Position numbers and translations under genes: made by a program | Source of the DNA: Oligoflexia bacterium | GTDB taxonomy: Bacteria; Bdellovibrionota; JAFGOL01 | Assembly (NCBI GenBank): GCA_016926495.1 | Contig: JAFGOL010000190.1 | Location: forward strand, 1-13,392 | Reading direction: 5' to 3' | DNA: 13,392 nucleotides | Notes under the pieces: model-generated | What the model was told of the DNA's origin: nothing | The model's input: only the letters and a program-made list of their open reading frames with translations | Databases searched by the model: none | In this document: positions 1 to 7,265 of the stretch, piece by piece | How the letters are laid out: each line of letters starts with the position of its first letter | Position numbering within the stretch: the stretch's first letter is position 1

Positions 1-253
1 CGTGGGCCTGCAAAAACCTGTATGAATATATATAGCTTATATACATAAGCCCGAACTCGACAAGGCCGGTTAAAAGAAGCTGTAAAACAAATTTTGCTTT
101 CAGCCCTTTTAACTTCAGAAACGGGACAAAAATGAGAAACGAAATTAAAAGCCTGACAAACGAAACAAAATTCGGATCTATTCCGGTCAGATGTCCTTTT
201 ATAAGACCAAAGGAAAAAGCCCATATTACCGACGCAATCAGAAGGTAAAACAT
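1..253 (-). CDS. EamA/DMT-family membrane transporter, N-terminal part (runs off window start)
   Basis: Translating the minus strand from the ATG at 253 gives 84 residues with no stop before the window edge. The start (MFYLLIASVIWAFSFGLIKG) is the classic first helix of EamA/drug-metabolite transporters, which typically have ten membrane helices and move small metabolites across the inner membrane. A second hydrophobic helix around residues 29-46 contains FVRLLISFLIF, again typical of the family. A third hydrophobic stretch spans about 57-80. Upstream on the minus strand, GAGGTAG lies 8 bases before the ATG, a fair ribosome site. The gene starts 8 bases after the acpS stop, so it is probably the last or a late gene of that operon and may be translationally coupled. 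The substrate cannot be read from the sequence. The remaining two thirds of the protein lie outside the window. Confidence 0.8.
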   Translation of the reverse strand, partial: MFYLLIASVIWAFSFGLIKGHLTGIDPNFVSFVRLLISFLIFVPFLKLKGLKAKFVLQLLLTGLVEFGLMYISYIYSYRFLQAH

Positions 254-261
254 ACGCAGAA

Positions 262-648
262 CTACCTCGAACCTGTTTCAAGAATAACAACGGCTGTAGC
301 CGTATCCGCCACGTGAGACAAGGAGACATGAATACCGGTAATTTTATGGCTCTCTAAAAAACTTTTCACTTTCCCGTGGGTTATAATATAAGGACGGCCC
401 TCGGGATATCTTCCCACCTCTATATCCTGCCAGGAATAACCTCCGCTCCAGCCGCTTCCCATAGCCTTGAAAAAAGCCTCCTTGGCTGCAAAGCGCGCGG
501 CGTAATTAAGCGCCTTGCTCGGCTGTGATTCACAGTATTCCATTTCGCCCTTTGTATAAATACGCTCTGCAAACCTGCTGTCATCGTCGGTAACTTCCTT
601 TTTTATACGGGATACTTCAATAATGTCTATTCCAACTCCGTAAATCAA
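262..648 (-). CDS. acpS: holo-[acyl-carrier-protein] synthase
   Basis: AcpS transfers the 4'-phosphopantetheine arm from coenzyme A to a serine of apo-acyl carrier protein, activating it for fatty acid synthesis in the cytosol. Family motifs are all present: GVGIDIIEVSRI at the N-terminus with the metal-binding Asp (D8 counted from the proposed start), RFAAKEAFFKAMG with the second metal-binding Glu (E57), and HVSLSH near residues 107-112. The length of 128 residues is normal. Start choice: the longest reading begins with GTG at 657, but that GTG is the end of a GGAGGTG Shine-Dalgarno sequence. The in-frame TTG at 648 lies 8 bases after GGAGG. It gives an N-terminus starting (M)IYGVGID, matching the usual AcpS beginning, so TTG 648 is preferred. 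The gene lies 11-20 bases after the TPR protein gene and 8 bases before the transporter gene, inside one operon. Confidence 0.95.
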   Translation of the reverse strand: MIYGVGIDIIEVSRIKKEVTDDDSRFAERIYTKGEMEYCESQPSKALNYAARFAAKEAFFKAMGSGWSGGYSWQDIEVGRYPEGRPYIITHGKVKSFLESHKITGIHVSLSHVADTATAVVILETGSR

Positions 649-668
649 AGCTGCCACCTCCGTATTTT

Positions 669-1970
669 CTATTTCATTTTTTTGTTTATATCTTCAAAAA
701 GCATCTTGGCTTCAAAGGAAAAAGGAATTTCCCTTATGGCGATATCCGAATATTGTTTTGCCTTCTCAAGATCACCGAGGGCCAGATAAGCTTTTGAAAG
801 TATAAGGTTGATCTCGGGAAAACCTGAAGATCTTTCATTTAGGACCTGGGCGGCCCTTACGCAGTCGACATACTGCTTGAGCTCGTAAAGGAGCCCGGCT
901 TCCAGAAATCTAAACCTGTCGGTATCCGCGTTATTTTTTCTGCAGTAAGAAAGCTCCTTGTTTGCCTGAAGTATTAAATCATTCTCAAGCAGCAGTTCCA
1001 TTAGTTTGATCCTTGAATTAAGATCATCCTTTGAATGCAGCCTCATAATATTGATCATGTTGTTGGCCTTTTTTTTGTCTTCCTTGTACATCTCGTTAAA
1101 ATGCCGAAGGCTTTCCCTGGTAATAACCACGGACAGGCTCTTCTCCGGATTTTCCACCAAGGTTGTAATTTCCAGAAAAAAATACAAATCCTTCAGTAAA
1201 TTATTATCGCTGGAAAATGAAATGGCAAATTTGAGCCTTTTCTGGTTTGTCGGATAAATCTTAATAAGGGTCTTGGTGTATTCATACGCATCTTCCAGTT
1301 TTCCGGCGCTTCTCAGGCAGAAAACCATGCCGATAAGGCACTTCAGGTTCCTGGGCTTGTAATCCAGTCCTTTTTTAAAATATTCTTCGGCCCTGGAAAG
1401 TTGCTCCTTATGTATGGCTATTTCACCAAGCAGAAAGCAGGCGAGCGCCGGCTTTTCATACCGGGTCACGGCCTCTTCAAGAATAACGGATGCCTCGCCG
1501 TAATTTTTGTTAAGTATAAGCGCCTTGGCCTTTTCAACGGACGCGACATAAGGCGAGGGCTGGAATCTTTTTTTTATCACCTCGGCAAAACACTCGACTA
1601 CGGTCTGTTCAGTGAACGGCCTTGATATAACAGCGTCAATATTTTTTTCAACCGCATTTGCGACAATACTCTCCGTGGTATTCGTGGAAAAGACGATAGT
1701 ACCCACATGGTCAAAATCATGGTTATCGTGCATTATCCTGAAAAGCTGGAAAGCGTCCGAATTACCTATTTCAAGTTCGGAAGCCACTATTTCCACCGGG
1801 TATGACTGAAGCCTGTTCATGGCTTCAATCATGGAATGAACAACATGGACCGTTGTAAAACCCCAGCCCTTAAGAATACTCTCCACGGTACTTGCCGACT
1901 TTCTGCCGGGTATTAAAATCAGGATTGATTTATCCAGCAGGTCTTTACCCAGAATGGCCTTATTGTCCAT
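669..1970 (-). CDS. Degenerate receiver (pseudo-receiver) domain fused to TPR repeats
   Basis: This is a 433-residue soluble protein. Residues about 15-133 fit the CheY-like receiver fold: alternating strands (SILILI, VEIVAS, GTIVFS, IDAVIS) and helices, ending in RPF at 117-119 where receivers have KPF. The phosphorylation machinery is altered. The acidic pair after strand 1 is missing (PGRKS instead), the phospho-accepting Asp aligns with Glu65 in VASELEI, and the switch Lys is Arg117. Ser95 is kept at the Thr/Ser site. Residues about 143-245 form at least three TPR-like helical repeats (for example AEEYFKKGLDYKP), and about 384-425 hold another (ALGDLEKAKQYSDIAI). TPRs bind proteins, so this is probably a phosphorylation-independent scaffold or signalling adaptor; that is inference. 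The start ATG at 1970 follows GAGGGG, which overlaps the TGA of the upstream PilZ-like gene, so the two are coupled. The protein partner is unknown. Confidence 0.8.
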   Translation of the reverse strand: MDNKAILGKDLLDKSILILIPGRKSASTVESILKGWGFTTVHVVHSMIEAMNRLQSYPVEIVASELEIGNSDAFQLFRIMHDNHDFDHVGTIVFSTNTTESIVANAVEKNIDAVISRPFTEQTVVECFAEVIKKRFQPSPYVASVEKAKALILNKNYGEASVILEEAVTRYEKPALACFLLGEIAIHKEQLSRAEEYFKKGLDYKPRNLKCLIGMVFCLRSAGKLEDAYEYTKTLIKIYPTNQKRLKFAISFSSDNNLLKDLYFFLEITTLVENPEKSLSVVITRESLRHFNEMYKEDKKKANNMINIMRLHSKDDLNSRIKLMELLLENDLILQANKELSYCRKNNADTDRFRFLEAGLLYELKQYVDCVRAAQVLNERSSGFPEINLILSKAYLALGDLEKAKQYSDIAIREIPFSFEAKMLFEDINKKMK

Positions 1971-1980
1971 AAGGGCCCCC

Positions 1981-2367
1981 TCAGCTTATATCATCAAGAA
2001 AAGAATTTATTTCCTGCTGGTTGCTCTCTGCCTTTTTTCTCAATATTTCCTTGTCCTGCTCGCTAAACTGGCTGAATACACAGACAATATTCAATATCTT
2101 ATCTGACTCCCGATCTATTGACTCTATTATGCCCGTTCCGTCCAGAAGTTTTACGTCATTGTGAAAGATACTGAAACTGATCCTGTGCCCTTCCGCACAC
2201 GACTCGGAAGCTTTCAAACTAACGCCGTTTTCGAGTATGGTGTCTATATAACCGCTGTACTTGACATCGGGATTTGAAGAAGAATGGAAAAGCATCCTCA
2301 GGTTATAAGCCTTGTTAATATCTTCCAAATCCAGTCCTGAAAATTCATTATCCATATTGTCGTTCAC
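1981..2367 (-). CDS. PilZ-like domain protein, degenerate
   Basis: This is a 128-residue soluble protein with no signal peptide or membrane helix. The layout resembles a PilZ domain: a basic stretch around residues 21-28 (YNLRMLFH), then a turn DTILENG at 42-48 in the place of the (D/N)xSxxG motif. Strands follow (GHRISFSIF, GTGIIESI), and the end, CVFSQFSEQDKEILRK at 96-111, is like the closing strand and helix of many PilZ proteins. PilZ domains bind cyclic di-GMP through RxxxR and DxSxxG. Here RxxxR is absent and the second motif has an extra residue and no Ser, so nucleotide binding is doubtful. The start is GTG at 2367 with GGGG 7 bases upstream; the internal ATG at 2355 has no suitable ribosome site. 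The stop codon overlaps the ribosome site of the pseudo-receiver/TPR gene, so the two products are probably made together and may act together. The family call is moderate. Confidence 0.6.
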   Translation of the reverse strand: MNDNMDNEFSGLDLEDINKAYNLRMLFHSSSNPDVKYSGYIDTILENGVSLKASESCAEGHRISFSIFHNDVKLLDGTGIIESIDRESDKILNIVCVFSQFSEQDKEILRKKAESNQQEINSFLDDIS

Positions 2368-2391
2368 AGTAATACCCCATAATTTTATGAA

Positions 2392-2931
2392 TTAAAAATA
2401 CGCTGCCACACCGCCTGATATCCAGTGATAATAATCCTTAACGTTTATCCCGAAATCGAAAACGACATCTATCCTGCGCCTTATCGGAATTGTCGTACCC
2501 AAAAACCAGTTAAGCCCCAGGACACTTTGCCCGGAAAGCATCCAGTTCATATCCAGTCCCGTGTAAACGGCAAAACGCCTGAACCTGTGCGAAAGGTTCG
2601 GAGTTATATCTAGAAAAAATTCCGCCTGGTAATGCGCGCCCACGCTCACGGAAAAATCCAGCAGGCTGTCCCTTAAAAACTGGTATTCGAGGTCGGAGCC
2701 GAAATACACTTCGGGCGTACCGAAAGCAAATCTCACATCCCAGTCCAGCTTGTTTATCAATCCGTATCCGATATGAAAATTGGCTTCAAACTCCGTTGGC
2801 TCAAACATAAATTCCGGCTCAACGCCAAGCATGAATGTTCCGGGTCTCAGGGTACCGGCCGTGCCGAAAATCTCTGCATTCGCGCTGCCAATGGATAAAA
2901 TTACTGATACTATAATAAACAGGTTCTTCAT
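2392..2931 (-). CDS. Small outer-membrane beta-barrel-type protein
   Basis: This 179-residue protein has a clear Sec signal peptide (MKNLFIIVSVILSIGSANA, likely cut after A19). The mature part of about 160 residues is built of alternating hydrophobic/polar strands rich in Tyr, Phe, Trp and Gly (HIGYGLINKLDWDVRFAFG, LEYQFLRDSLLDFSVSVGAHY, FAVYTGLDMNWML). It ends in Ala-Tyr-Phe, a C-terminal aromatic typical of barrel proteins recognised by the BAM complex. The size suits roughly eight strands. I recognise no specific family and give no function. The start ATG at 2931 has AGGAGG only 4 bases upstream, and a good promoter overlaps the preceding spacer. It is the first gene of the operon with the PilZ-like, TPR, acpS and transporter genes, 24 bases ahead of the PilZ-like start. 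Confidence 0.75.
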   Translation of the reverse strand: MKNLFIIVSVILSIGSANAEIFGTAGTLRPGTFMLGVEPEFMFEPTEFEANFHIGYGLINKLDWDVRFAFGTPEVYFGSDLEYQFLRDSLLDFSVSVGAHYQAEFFLDITPNLSHRFRRFAVYTGLDMNWMLSGQSVLGLNWFLGTTIPIRRRIDVVFDFGINVKDYYHWISGGVAAYF

Positions 2932-2950
2932 TGCGCCTCCTTTTTCACTT

Positions 2951-2979
2951 CTTCTATTTTAATATCGGTAAATTGTCAA
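2951..2979 (-). promoter_or_regulatory. Predicted sigma-70 promoter for the outer-membrane protein/PilZ/TPR/acpS operon
   Basis: On the minus strand a perfect -35 box TTGACA (2979-2974) is followed by a 17-base spacer and TAGAAG (2956-2951, four of six consensus bases). The predicted start of transcription near 2944 leaves a short leader of about 13 bases that just covers the AGGAGG ribosome site of the gene starting at 2931. It lies directly after the stop of the MATE gene, suggesting the operon can be transcribed without read-through from it. No hairpin terminator is visible in this 59-base gap. Confidence 0.45.
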
Positions 2980-2990
2980 ATCATGAAAAT

Positions 2991-4355
2991 TCAGGAAGTC
3001 CGGGGTTGCATCCTGATCCCCGACAGCCTTATCAACAGCCACGATAAAGCCATAAGTGACGAGCATATTGACGCAAACAGCATCGAATACCATATCCATT
3101 CCATGCCTTTTGATAATATTACGGCAAAAATATACGCCAGGGGGGCACTGATAAACAAGACCCTCATAAAAGTAAAAAGCATCAACGGGACGCTGGAGCC
3201 GAGTCCCTGCAAAAATCTTCCTGAAGTGATGCCCATGGATGTGAAAGGATAGGCAAAAATCAAGACCTTAATGTACGAATCGGCAACTCCGATAACATAT
3301 GGATCACCGGTAAAAATACGGAATATTTCCGGGCTGGCAAAGTAAAAAACCAAGCTGCAAAACAGACCTATGCAGCAATTAAGGAAAACTCCCAACTTAA
3401 ACAGTCTTAGCAGCAGGTCCTTTCTGCGTGCCCCGTAAAACATTCCGGCAAGAGCCACAACCGACATGGATACGGATATCACCGGTAGAAGATAAAGCTG
3501 TTCAAATTGCATGGCTACCTGAAAACCGGCAATCGCTTTCGACGAATAATGCGCAAGTATATAATTAAATACGGCGGCCCCCATGGACATGACAATCATC
3601 GACATTGAAGCAGGCAAGCCGATCCCGAGTATACTCAGTACCGTATTTTTTTTAATTTTAAGTTTTCCCGGATCAGGCGCGACATAAAGCGCTTTTGCAC
3701 GGAACGTAAAATGGCAAAACAGTGAAATAACCGCAAGCTGGCTGAAAACAGTGGCCAGGGCGGCTCCCTTAAGTCCCATATCCAAAAGGAAAATAAAAAC
3801 CGGGTCTAAAATAATATTTAATACAGCACCGGCCCCCAGAATGATCATGGGTAATTTTGTATTGCCTTCTCCGACAAAAACAGACCTGAACATAATAGAC
3901 AGTGAGGTAACGACGAATCCGAACGATATAATGAAAAAATAATCCGAGGCATCCTTTAAAAGTTCCGGGGGAATCCCCATGGACAACAGGATTTGTTCGC
4001 TGAAAAAAAGGCCGGCCATTGAAAAAAAAAGTCCGCTGGCAAAACCGACCAGCAAACCGTGATTGGCAATATTTTCCACTTCCGCATGGTTCTCCGCCCC
4101 CATATTCCGGCCCACAAGCGCGGTCAAACCGGAACCTAACCCGAAAGCGATACCGTATATCAAAAAGATAACTGGGAAGTTGTAAGCCAGGGATGATATG
4201 GCAAGAGTGGATATCCTGCTCACATAAATAATATCCACAAAATGATATATATTCTGTATCAACATGGCCGACAGCACGGGCAATGTCATTTTTATGAGCC
4301 CCTTTCCGGGATTACTCATAAAATAGGCGAGATCCTTGTTATCCTTACTATCCAT
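2991..4355 (-). CDS. MATE-family multidrug/metabolite efflux transporter
   Basis: MATE proteins are inner-membrane antiporters that expel drugs or metabolites using a Na+ or H+ gradient. From the ATG at 4355 the product has 454 residues, the usual MATE length, with about twelve hydrophobic helices. Family signatures include KMTLPVLSAMLIQNIYHFVD near the N-terminus, VGRNMGAEN at about residues 81-89, the EGNTKLPM loop and LDPVFIF in the first half. A repeated GLPASMSMIV helix and FLQGLGSS occur in the second half, reflecting the internal duplication of the fold. The reading frame stays open up to 4502, but that extension overlaps the divergent trkA gene and is not MATE-like, so it is rejected. 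ATG 4355 has no strong ribosome site; the next ATG (4319) is an alternative. The substrate is unknown. It is divergent from trkA across a 93-base spacer. Confidence 0.9.
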   Translation of the reverse strand: MDSKDNKDLAYFMSNPGKGLIKMTLPVLSAMLIQNIYHFVDIIYVSRISTLAISSLAYNFPVIFLIYGIAFGLGSGLTALVGRNMGAENHAEVENIANHGLLVGFASGLFFSMAGLFFSEQILLSMGIPPELLKDASDYFFIISFGFVVTSLSIMFRSVFVGEGNTKLPMIILGAGAVLNIILDPVFIFLLDMGLKGAALATVFSQLAVISLFCHFTFRAKALYVAPDPGKLKIKKNTVLSILGIGLPASMSMIVMSMGAAVFNYILAHYSSKAIAGFQVAMQFEQLYLLPVISVSMSVVALAGMFYGARRKDLLLRLFKLGVFLNCCIGLFCSLVFYFASPEIFRIFTGDPYVIGVADSYIKVLIFAYPFTSMGITSGRFLQGLGSSVPLMLFTFMRVLFISAPLAYIFAVILSKGMEWIWYSMLFASICSSLMALSWLLIRLSGIRMQPRTS

Positions 4356-4387
4356 CAAATGCTTATTACAACCATCCGGCGTACTTA

Positions 4388-4416
4388 ACAATACAAAATA
4401 CGTTAAATTCTGTTGA
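4388..4416 (-). promoter_or_regulatory. Possible promoter for the MATE gene
   Basis: On the minus strand TCAACA (4416-4411) and TATTGT (4393-4388) are 17 bases apart, each matching four of six consensus bases. The implied transcript start near 4381 leaves about 26 bases before the ATG at 4355. The -35 box overlaps the -35 box of the proposed trkA promoter on the other strand, so the two promoters would compete. Weak matches, so low confidence. Confidence 0.3.
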
Positions 4417-4440
4417 CTGTAGATTAGTACAGGGTATACC
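4413..4440 (+). promoter_or_regulatory. Possible promoter for trkAH
   Basis: TTGACT (4413-4418, five of six) is followed by a 16-base spacer and TATACC (4435-4440, four of six). Transcription would begin at about 4447, almost at the trkA ATG (4449). The trkA mRNA would then be leaderless or nearly so, which fits the lack of a properly spaced Shine-Dalgarno sequence before trkA. Confidence 0.35.
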
Positions 4441-4441
4441 C
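4432..4441. repeat. Perfect 10-base palindrome GGGTATACCC over the trkA -10 region
   Basis: GGGTATACCC reads the same on both strands and ends 7 bases before the trkA start codon. It covers the proposed -10 box (TATACC). A dyad in that position could be an operator for a dimeric regulator, but a 10-base palindrome can also arise by chance and there is no second copy in the other intergenic regions. Confidence 0.4.
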
Positions 4442-4448
4442 AAAAAAT

Positions 4449-5789
4449 ATGAAAATCGTAATAGTTGGGGCAGGTTCCGTAGGGTATCATCTCGCCAAGC
4501 AACTCATTGATGAAAGCAAGGACGTGGTCCTGATCGAAAAGGACCCTGCCAGGGCAAGGTACGCATCCAACTCCCTGGATTGCCTGGTAATTAACGACGA
4601 GGGCAACGATATCGAAGTCCTGAAAAAAGCCGGGACATCAAAGGCTGATTTTTTTGTCTGTGTCACCGACTCGGACGAGGTAAATATGATCACATGCGCC
4701 CTGGTGCACAGTGAATTCAATGTCCGACAGATAATTGCAAGGGTAAGAAAGCTCGACTATTGCTCAAACGGTTTTATACAAAAACCGTTCATGGGAATAA
4801 ATTTCATTGTAAATCCCGAAGAGGAAGCCGCCAAAAATATTGTAAATACCGTAAAGTACGGAGCAGTCAGCGATGTCCTTTTATTTGAAAGCACCAATGT
4901 ACAGATAAGGAATATACACGTAAGCGGAAATTCCTTTTTTAAGGATAAAACATTGAAAAACATAAAGGAAGATATCAACGAGGATTTCCTGATTGCCGGA
5001 ATACTCAAAAACGAGGAATTTGTCGTGCCTTCGGGTAATTCCGTAATACAGGAAAACGATACCATTTTTATTGTCGCAACCAAGGATAACCTTGAAAGGA
5101 TCTTCGCGAAAGCCGGAAGGCCAAGGCTTGAGCTTCACAACATAGTAATAGTGGGAGGAGGCAGGGTCGGCAACCTGGTTGCTTCATACCTTGCCGAGAG
5201 AAATTTTAACGTTACTATTGTCGAGCTTGACTATAACCGGTGCAAAATTCTCTCTGAAAAGCTGCCGGGAATATTGATCATAAACAGCGATATAGCTGAA
5301 GAAAACATTTTCAAGGAAGAGAACCTTGTTGATTATGATCTTATAATTACAACAACCTCAAACCAGGAACTCAATATTCTTGCGGCCATCTACGCGAAAT
5401 CCCTGGGGATCAAACGCTCGGTCGCGCTCGCCGGTAAAAGCAACTACCTGTCCATGGCGTCCACTCTCGGGATTGACGCGACCGTGAGCCCCAAAAACAG
5501 CGCCGTCGAAAGCATACTTAAATACATAAGAAAGGGCAATATCAGGACCATACACAGCATACTGAACGGCAAGGCCGAGGTCATCGAATATTCCATTGAT
5601 CCTGACAGCAGCGTGGAGGGAAAATCCCTGAAGGAAATTAAAATGCCTGATAATTCACTTGTACTCACGGTTTCCAGAAACAGCAAAAGCTATATACCGG
5701 ACGGAAATTTCGTAATAAACAGCGGCGACACCGTAATTACTATTGCTGAAAAAGGTTCAATCACCAGGATTGAGGAGCTTTTTAATTAA
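4449..5789 (+). CDS. trkA: Trk potassium uptake system NAD-binding regulatory protein TrkA
   Basis: TrkA is the cytosolic ring-forming subunit that binds nucleotides (NAD(H), ATP/ADP) and gates the TrkH/TrkG potassium channel. The 446-residue product has the full two-fold RCK layout of TrkA (E. coli about 458). RCK_N 1 carries GAGSVG at 7-12 and E30 at the end of strand 2. RCK_C 1 lies at about 140-220. RCK_N 2 carries GGGRVG at 236-241 and E259, and RCK_C 2 lies at about 370-446. Both Rossmann nucleotide motifs are intact. The ATG at 4449 begins the first strand (MKIVIVGAG) directly, so the start is secure, although no well-spaced ribosome site precedes it (AGGG is 14 bases upstream). It is 5 bases upstream of trkH. 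It is divergent from the MATE gene, and a palindrome overlaps its likely promoter. Confidence 0.96.
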   Translation: MKIVIVGAGSVGYHLAKQLIDESKDVVLIEKDPARARYASNSLDCLVINDEGNDIEVLKKAGTSKADFFVCVTDSDEVNMITCALVHSEFNVRQIIARVRKLDYCSNGFIQKPFMGINFIVNPEEEAAKNIVNTVKYGAVSDVLLFESTNVQIRNIHVSGNSFFKDKTLKNIKEDINEDFLIAGILKNEEFVVPSGNSVIQENDTIFIVATKDNLERIFAKAGRPRLELHNIVIVGGGRVGNLVASYLAERNFNVTIVELDYNRCKILSEKLPGILIINSDIAEENIFKEENLVDYDLIITTTSNQELNILAAIYAKSLGIKRSVALAGKSNYLSMASTLGIDATVSPKNSAVESILKYIRKGNIRTIHSILNGKAEVIEYSIDPDSSVEGKSLKEIKMPDNSLVLTVSRNSKSYIPDGNFVINSGDTVITIAEKGSITRIEELFN

Positions 5790-5794
5790 CTGTT

Positions 5795-7258
5795 ATGAAT
5801 GCCCGGCATATTCTTGTTGTTGTAAAATTAATCTCAATATTAATGATAATTATATCTTTCTTCATGTTCATACCTTCGGCCATTGCAGTCTACAACGGTG
5901 AAATTAGTGAATTTTACGGCTTTATCATTCCCATTTTGATAACCCTGTTTCTTTCGGTAATTCTTTTGCTTATGACCAGAAAGAACGAGATCGATTTTTT
6001 ACCCGCGAGAAGCGGATTTATGCTGGTTACCTTCAGCTGGATATTCGCGTCTTTTCTGGGCGCCATGCCTTTCTACCTTTCAGGCGCCATACCGTCCTTT
6101 ACAAACGCTTTTTTTGAGACCATATCCGGCCTTACGACCACGGGAGCCTCTATACTCGTCGATATAGAAAGCCTTCCCAGATCATTGTTGTTCTGGCGCT
6201 CACTGACTCACTGGCTCGGAGGCATGGGGATAGTAGTATTTACCGTTGCGATACTTCCGCTTCTGGTAATAGGCGGATTGCAACTGATAAAAGCGGAAGC
6301 TCCGGGTCCGACCGTTGACAAAATCACACCAAGAATAACCGAAACGGCAAAGATACTATGGTTCATTTACATAGGTCTTACCGTAGCGGAAACCCTGCTT
6401 CTTATGGCCGGAGGCATGAGCCTGTTTGATTCCCTCACGCACACATTCGGTACCCTGGCTACTGGCGGATTTTCTCCCAAAAATTCAAGCGTGGGTTTTT
6501 ACAATTCTCCGTATATTGATCTTGTTATTACAACCTTCATGATACTGGCCGGTATTAATTTTGTGATGCATTTCAGAATAATAACGGGAAAAATATCCGA
6601 TGTATGGAAAGACACGGAGATCAAAGTTTATTTAACGATTTTTATTATTTCCACGGCATTAATTGCCGTATTCATTAACGGAACTTACGACAACCTCTGG
6701 CAGAACATCAGGTATGCGGGATTTCAGGCCGCGTCCATACTTACTACGACGGGCTACGCCACCGCGGACTTCGATCAATGGCCTTTCGCGGCCAAGTCCA
6801 TACTGTTCGCGTTAATGTTTGTAGGAGGATGTTCCGGCTCAACCGGCGGCGGCATAAAGGTAATGAGGATCGTCCTGCTATTCAAGCAGGGGCTGAATGA
6901 GATGAGATACCTTATACACCCCAGAGGCGTTTTTAATCTTAAACTGAACGGAAACACCATAAAGAAAGACATAATGTATTCCGTCTCGGGTTTTTTCTTC
7001 CTGTATATCCTTGTAATTATCATGGTTACCCTGATCGTCGCAGCCTCGGGCGCCGTCGAAAATCTGTCTTCCTCCCTGACGACAGCCCTGGTAACCGTCG
7101 GCAATATAGGTCCCGGGTTCGGCAGGATAGGGCCCTCTCAAAACTACGCGTTTTTTCCCGATTACCTGAAGTGGATACTGAGTTTCGCGATGCTTATAGG
7201 CAGGCTGGAACTGTATACGGTTTTTGTAATACTTACGCCGCGATTCTGGAAAAGATAG
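5795..7258 (+). CDS. trkH: Trk potassium uptake system membrane subunit TrkH
   Basis: TrkH is the inner-membrane channel subunit for K+ uptake, built from four helix-pore-helix repeats. All four selectivity-filter loops are visible in this 487-residue protein: TTTGA (114-118), LATGGF (221-226), TTTGY (317-321) and TVGNIGPGF (434-442). The conserved THWLGGMG segment (138-145) and the gating loop of the third repeat, GGCSGSTGGGIKVMR (344-358), are present. So is GRLELYTV near the C-terminus. Length is normal for the family. The gene starts 5 bases after trkA. The nearest purine-rich site (GAGGAG inside the trkA end) is about 18 bases away, so translation is probably coupled to trkA. The stop is only 7 bases from the stop of the convergent histidine kinase gene, and no terminator hairpin is visible between them. 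Confidence 0.97.
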   Translation: MNARHILVVVKLISILMIIISFFMFIPSAIAVYNGEISEFYGFIIPILITLFLSVILLLMTRKNEIDFLPARSGFMLVTFSWIFASFLGAMPFYLSGAIPSFTNAFFETISGLTTTGASILVDIESLPRSLLFWRSLTHWLGGMGIVVFTVAILPLLVIGGLQLIKAEAPGPTVDKITPRITETAKILWFIYIGLTVAETLLLMAGGMSLFDSLTHTFGTLATGGFSPKNSSVGFYNSPYIDLVITTFMILAGINFVMHFRIITGKISDVWKDTEIKVYLTIFIISTALIAVFINGTYDNLWQNIRYAGFQAASILTTTGYATADFDQWPFAAKSILFALMFVGGCSGSTGGGIKVMRIVLLFKQGLNEMRYLIHPRGVFNLKLNGNTIKKDIMYSVSGFFFLYILVIIMVTLIVAASGAVENLSSSLTTALVTVGNIGPGFGRIGPSQNYAFFPDYLKWILSFAMLIGRLELYTVFVILTPRFWKR

Positions 7259-7265
7259 TCCTGTC

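Noticed and set aside
22..48. AT-rich palindrome-like stretch (TATATATAGCTTATATA)
   Set aside because: It lies inside the transporter coding region, where it encodes a Tyr/Ile/Ser-rich membrane helix, and the symmetry is imperfect.
4356..4502. Upstream extension of the MATE reading frame by 49 residues
   Set aside because: It overlaps the start of the divergent trkA gene, the residues are not MATE-like, and a normal-length protein begins at the ATG at 4355.
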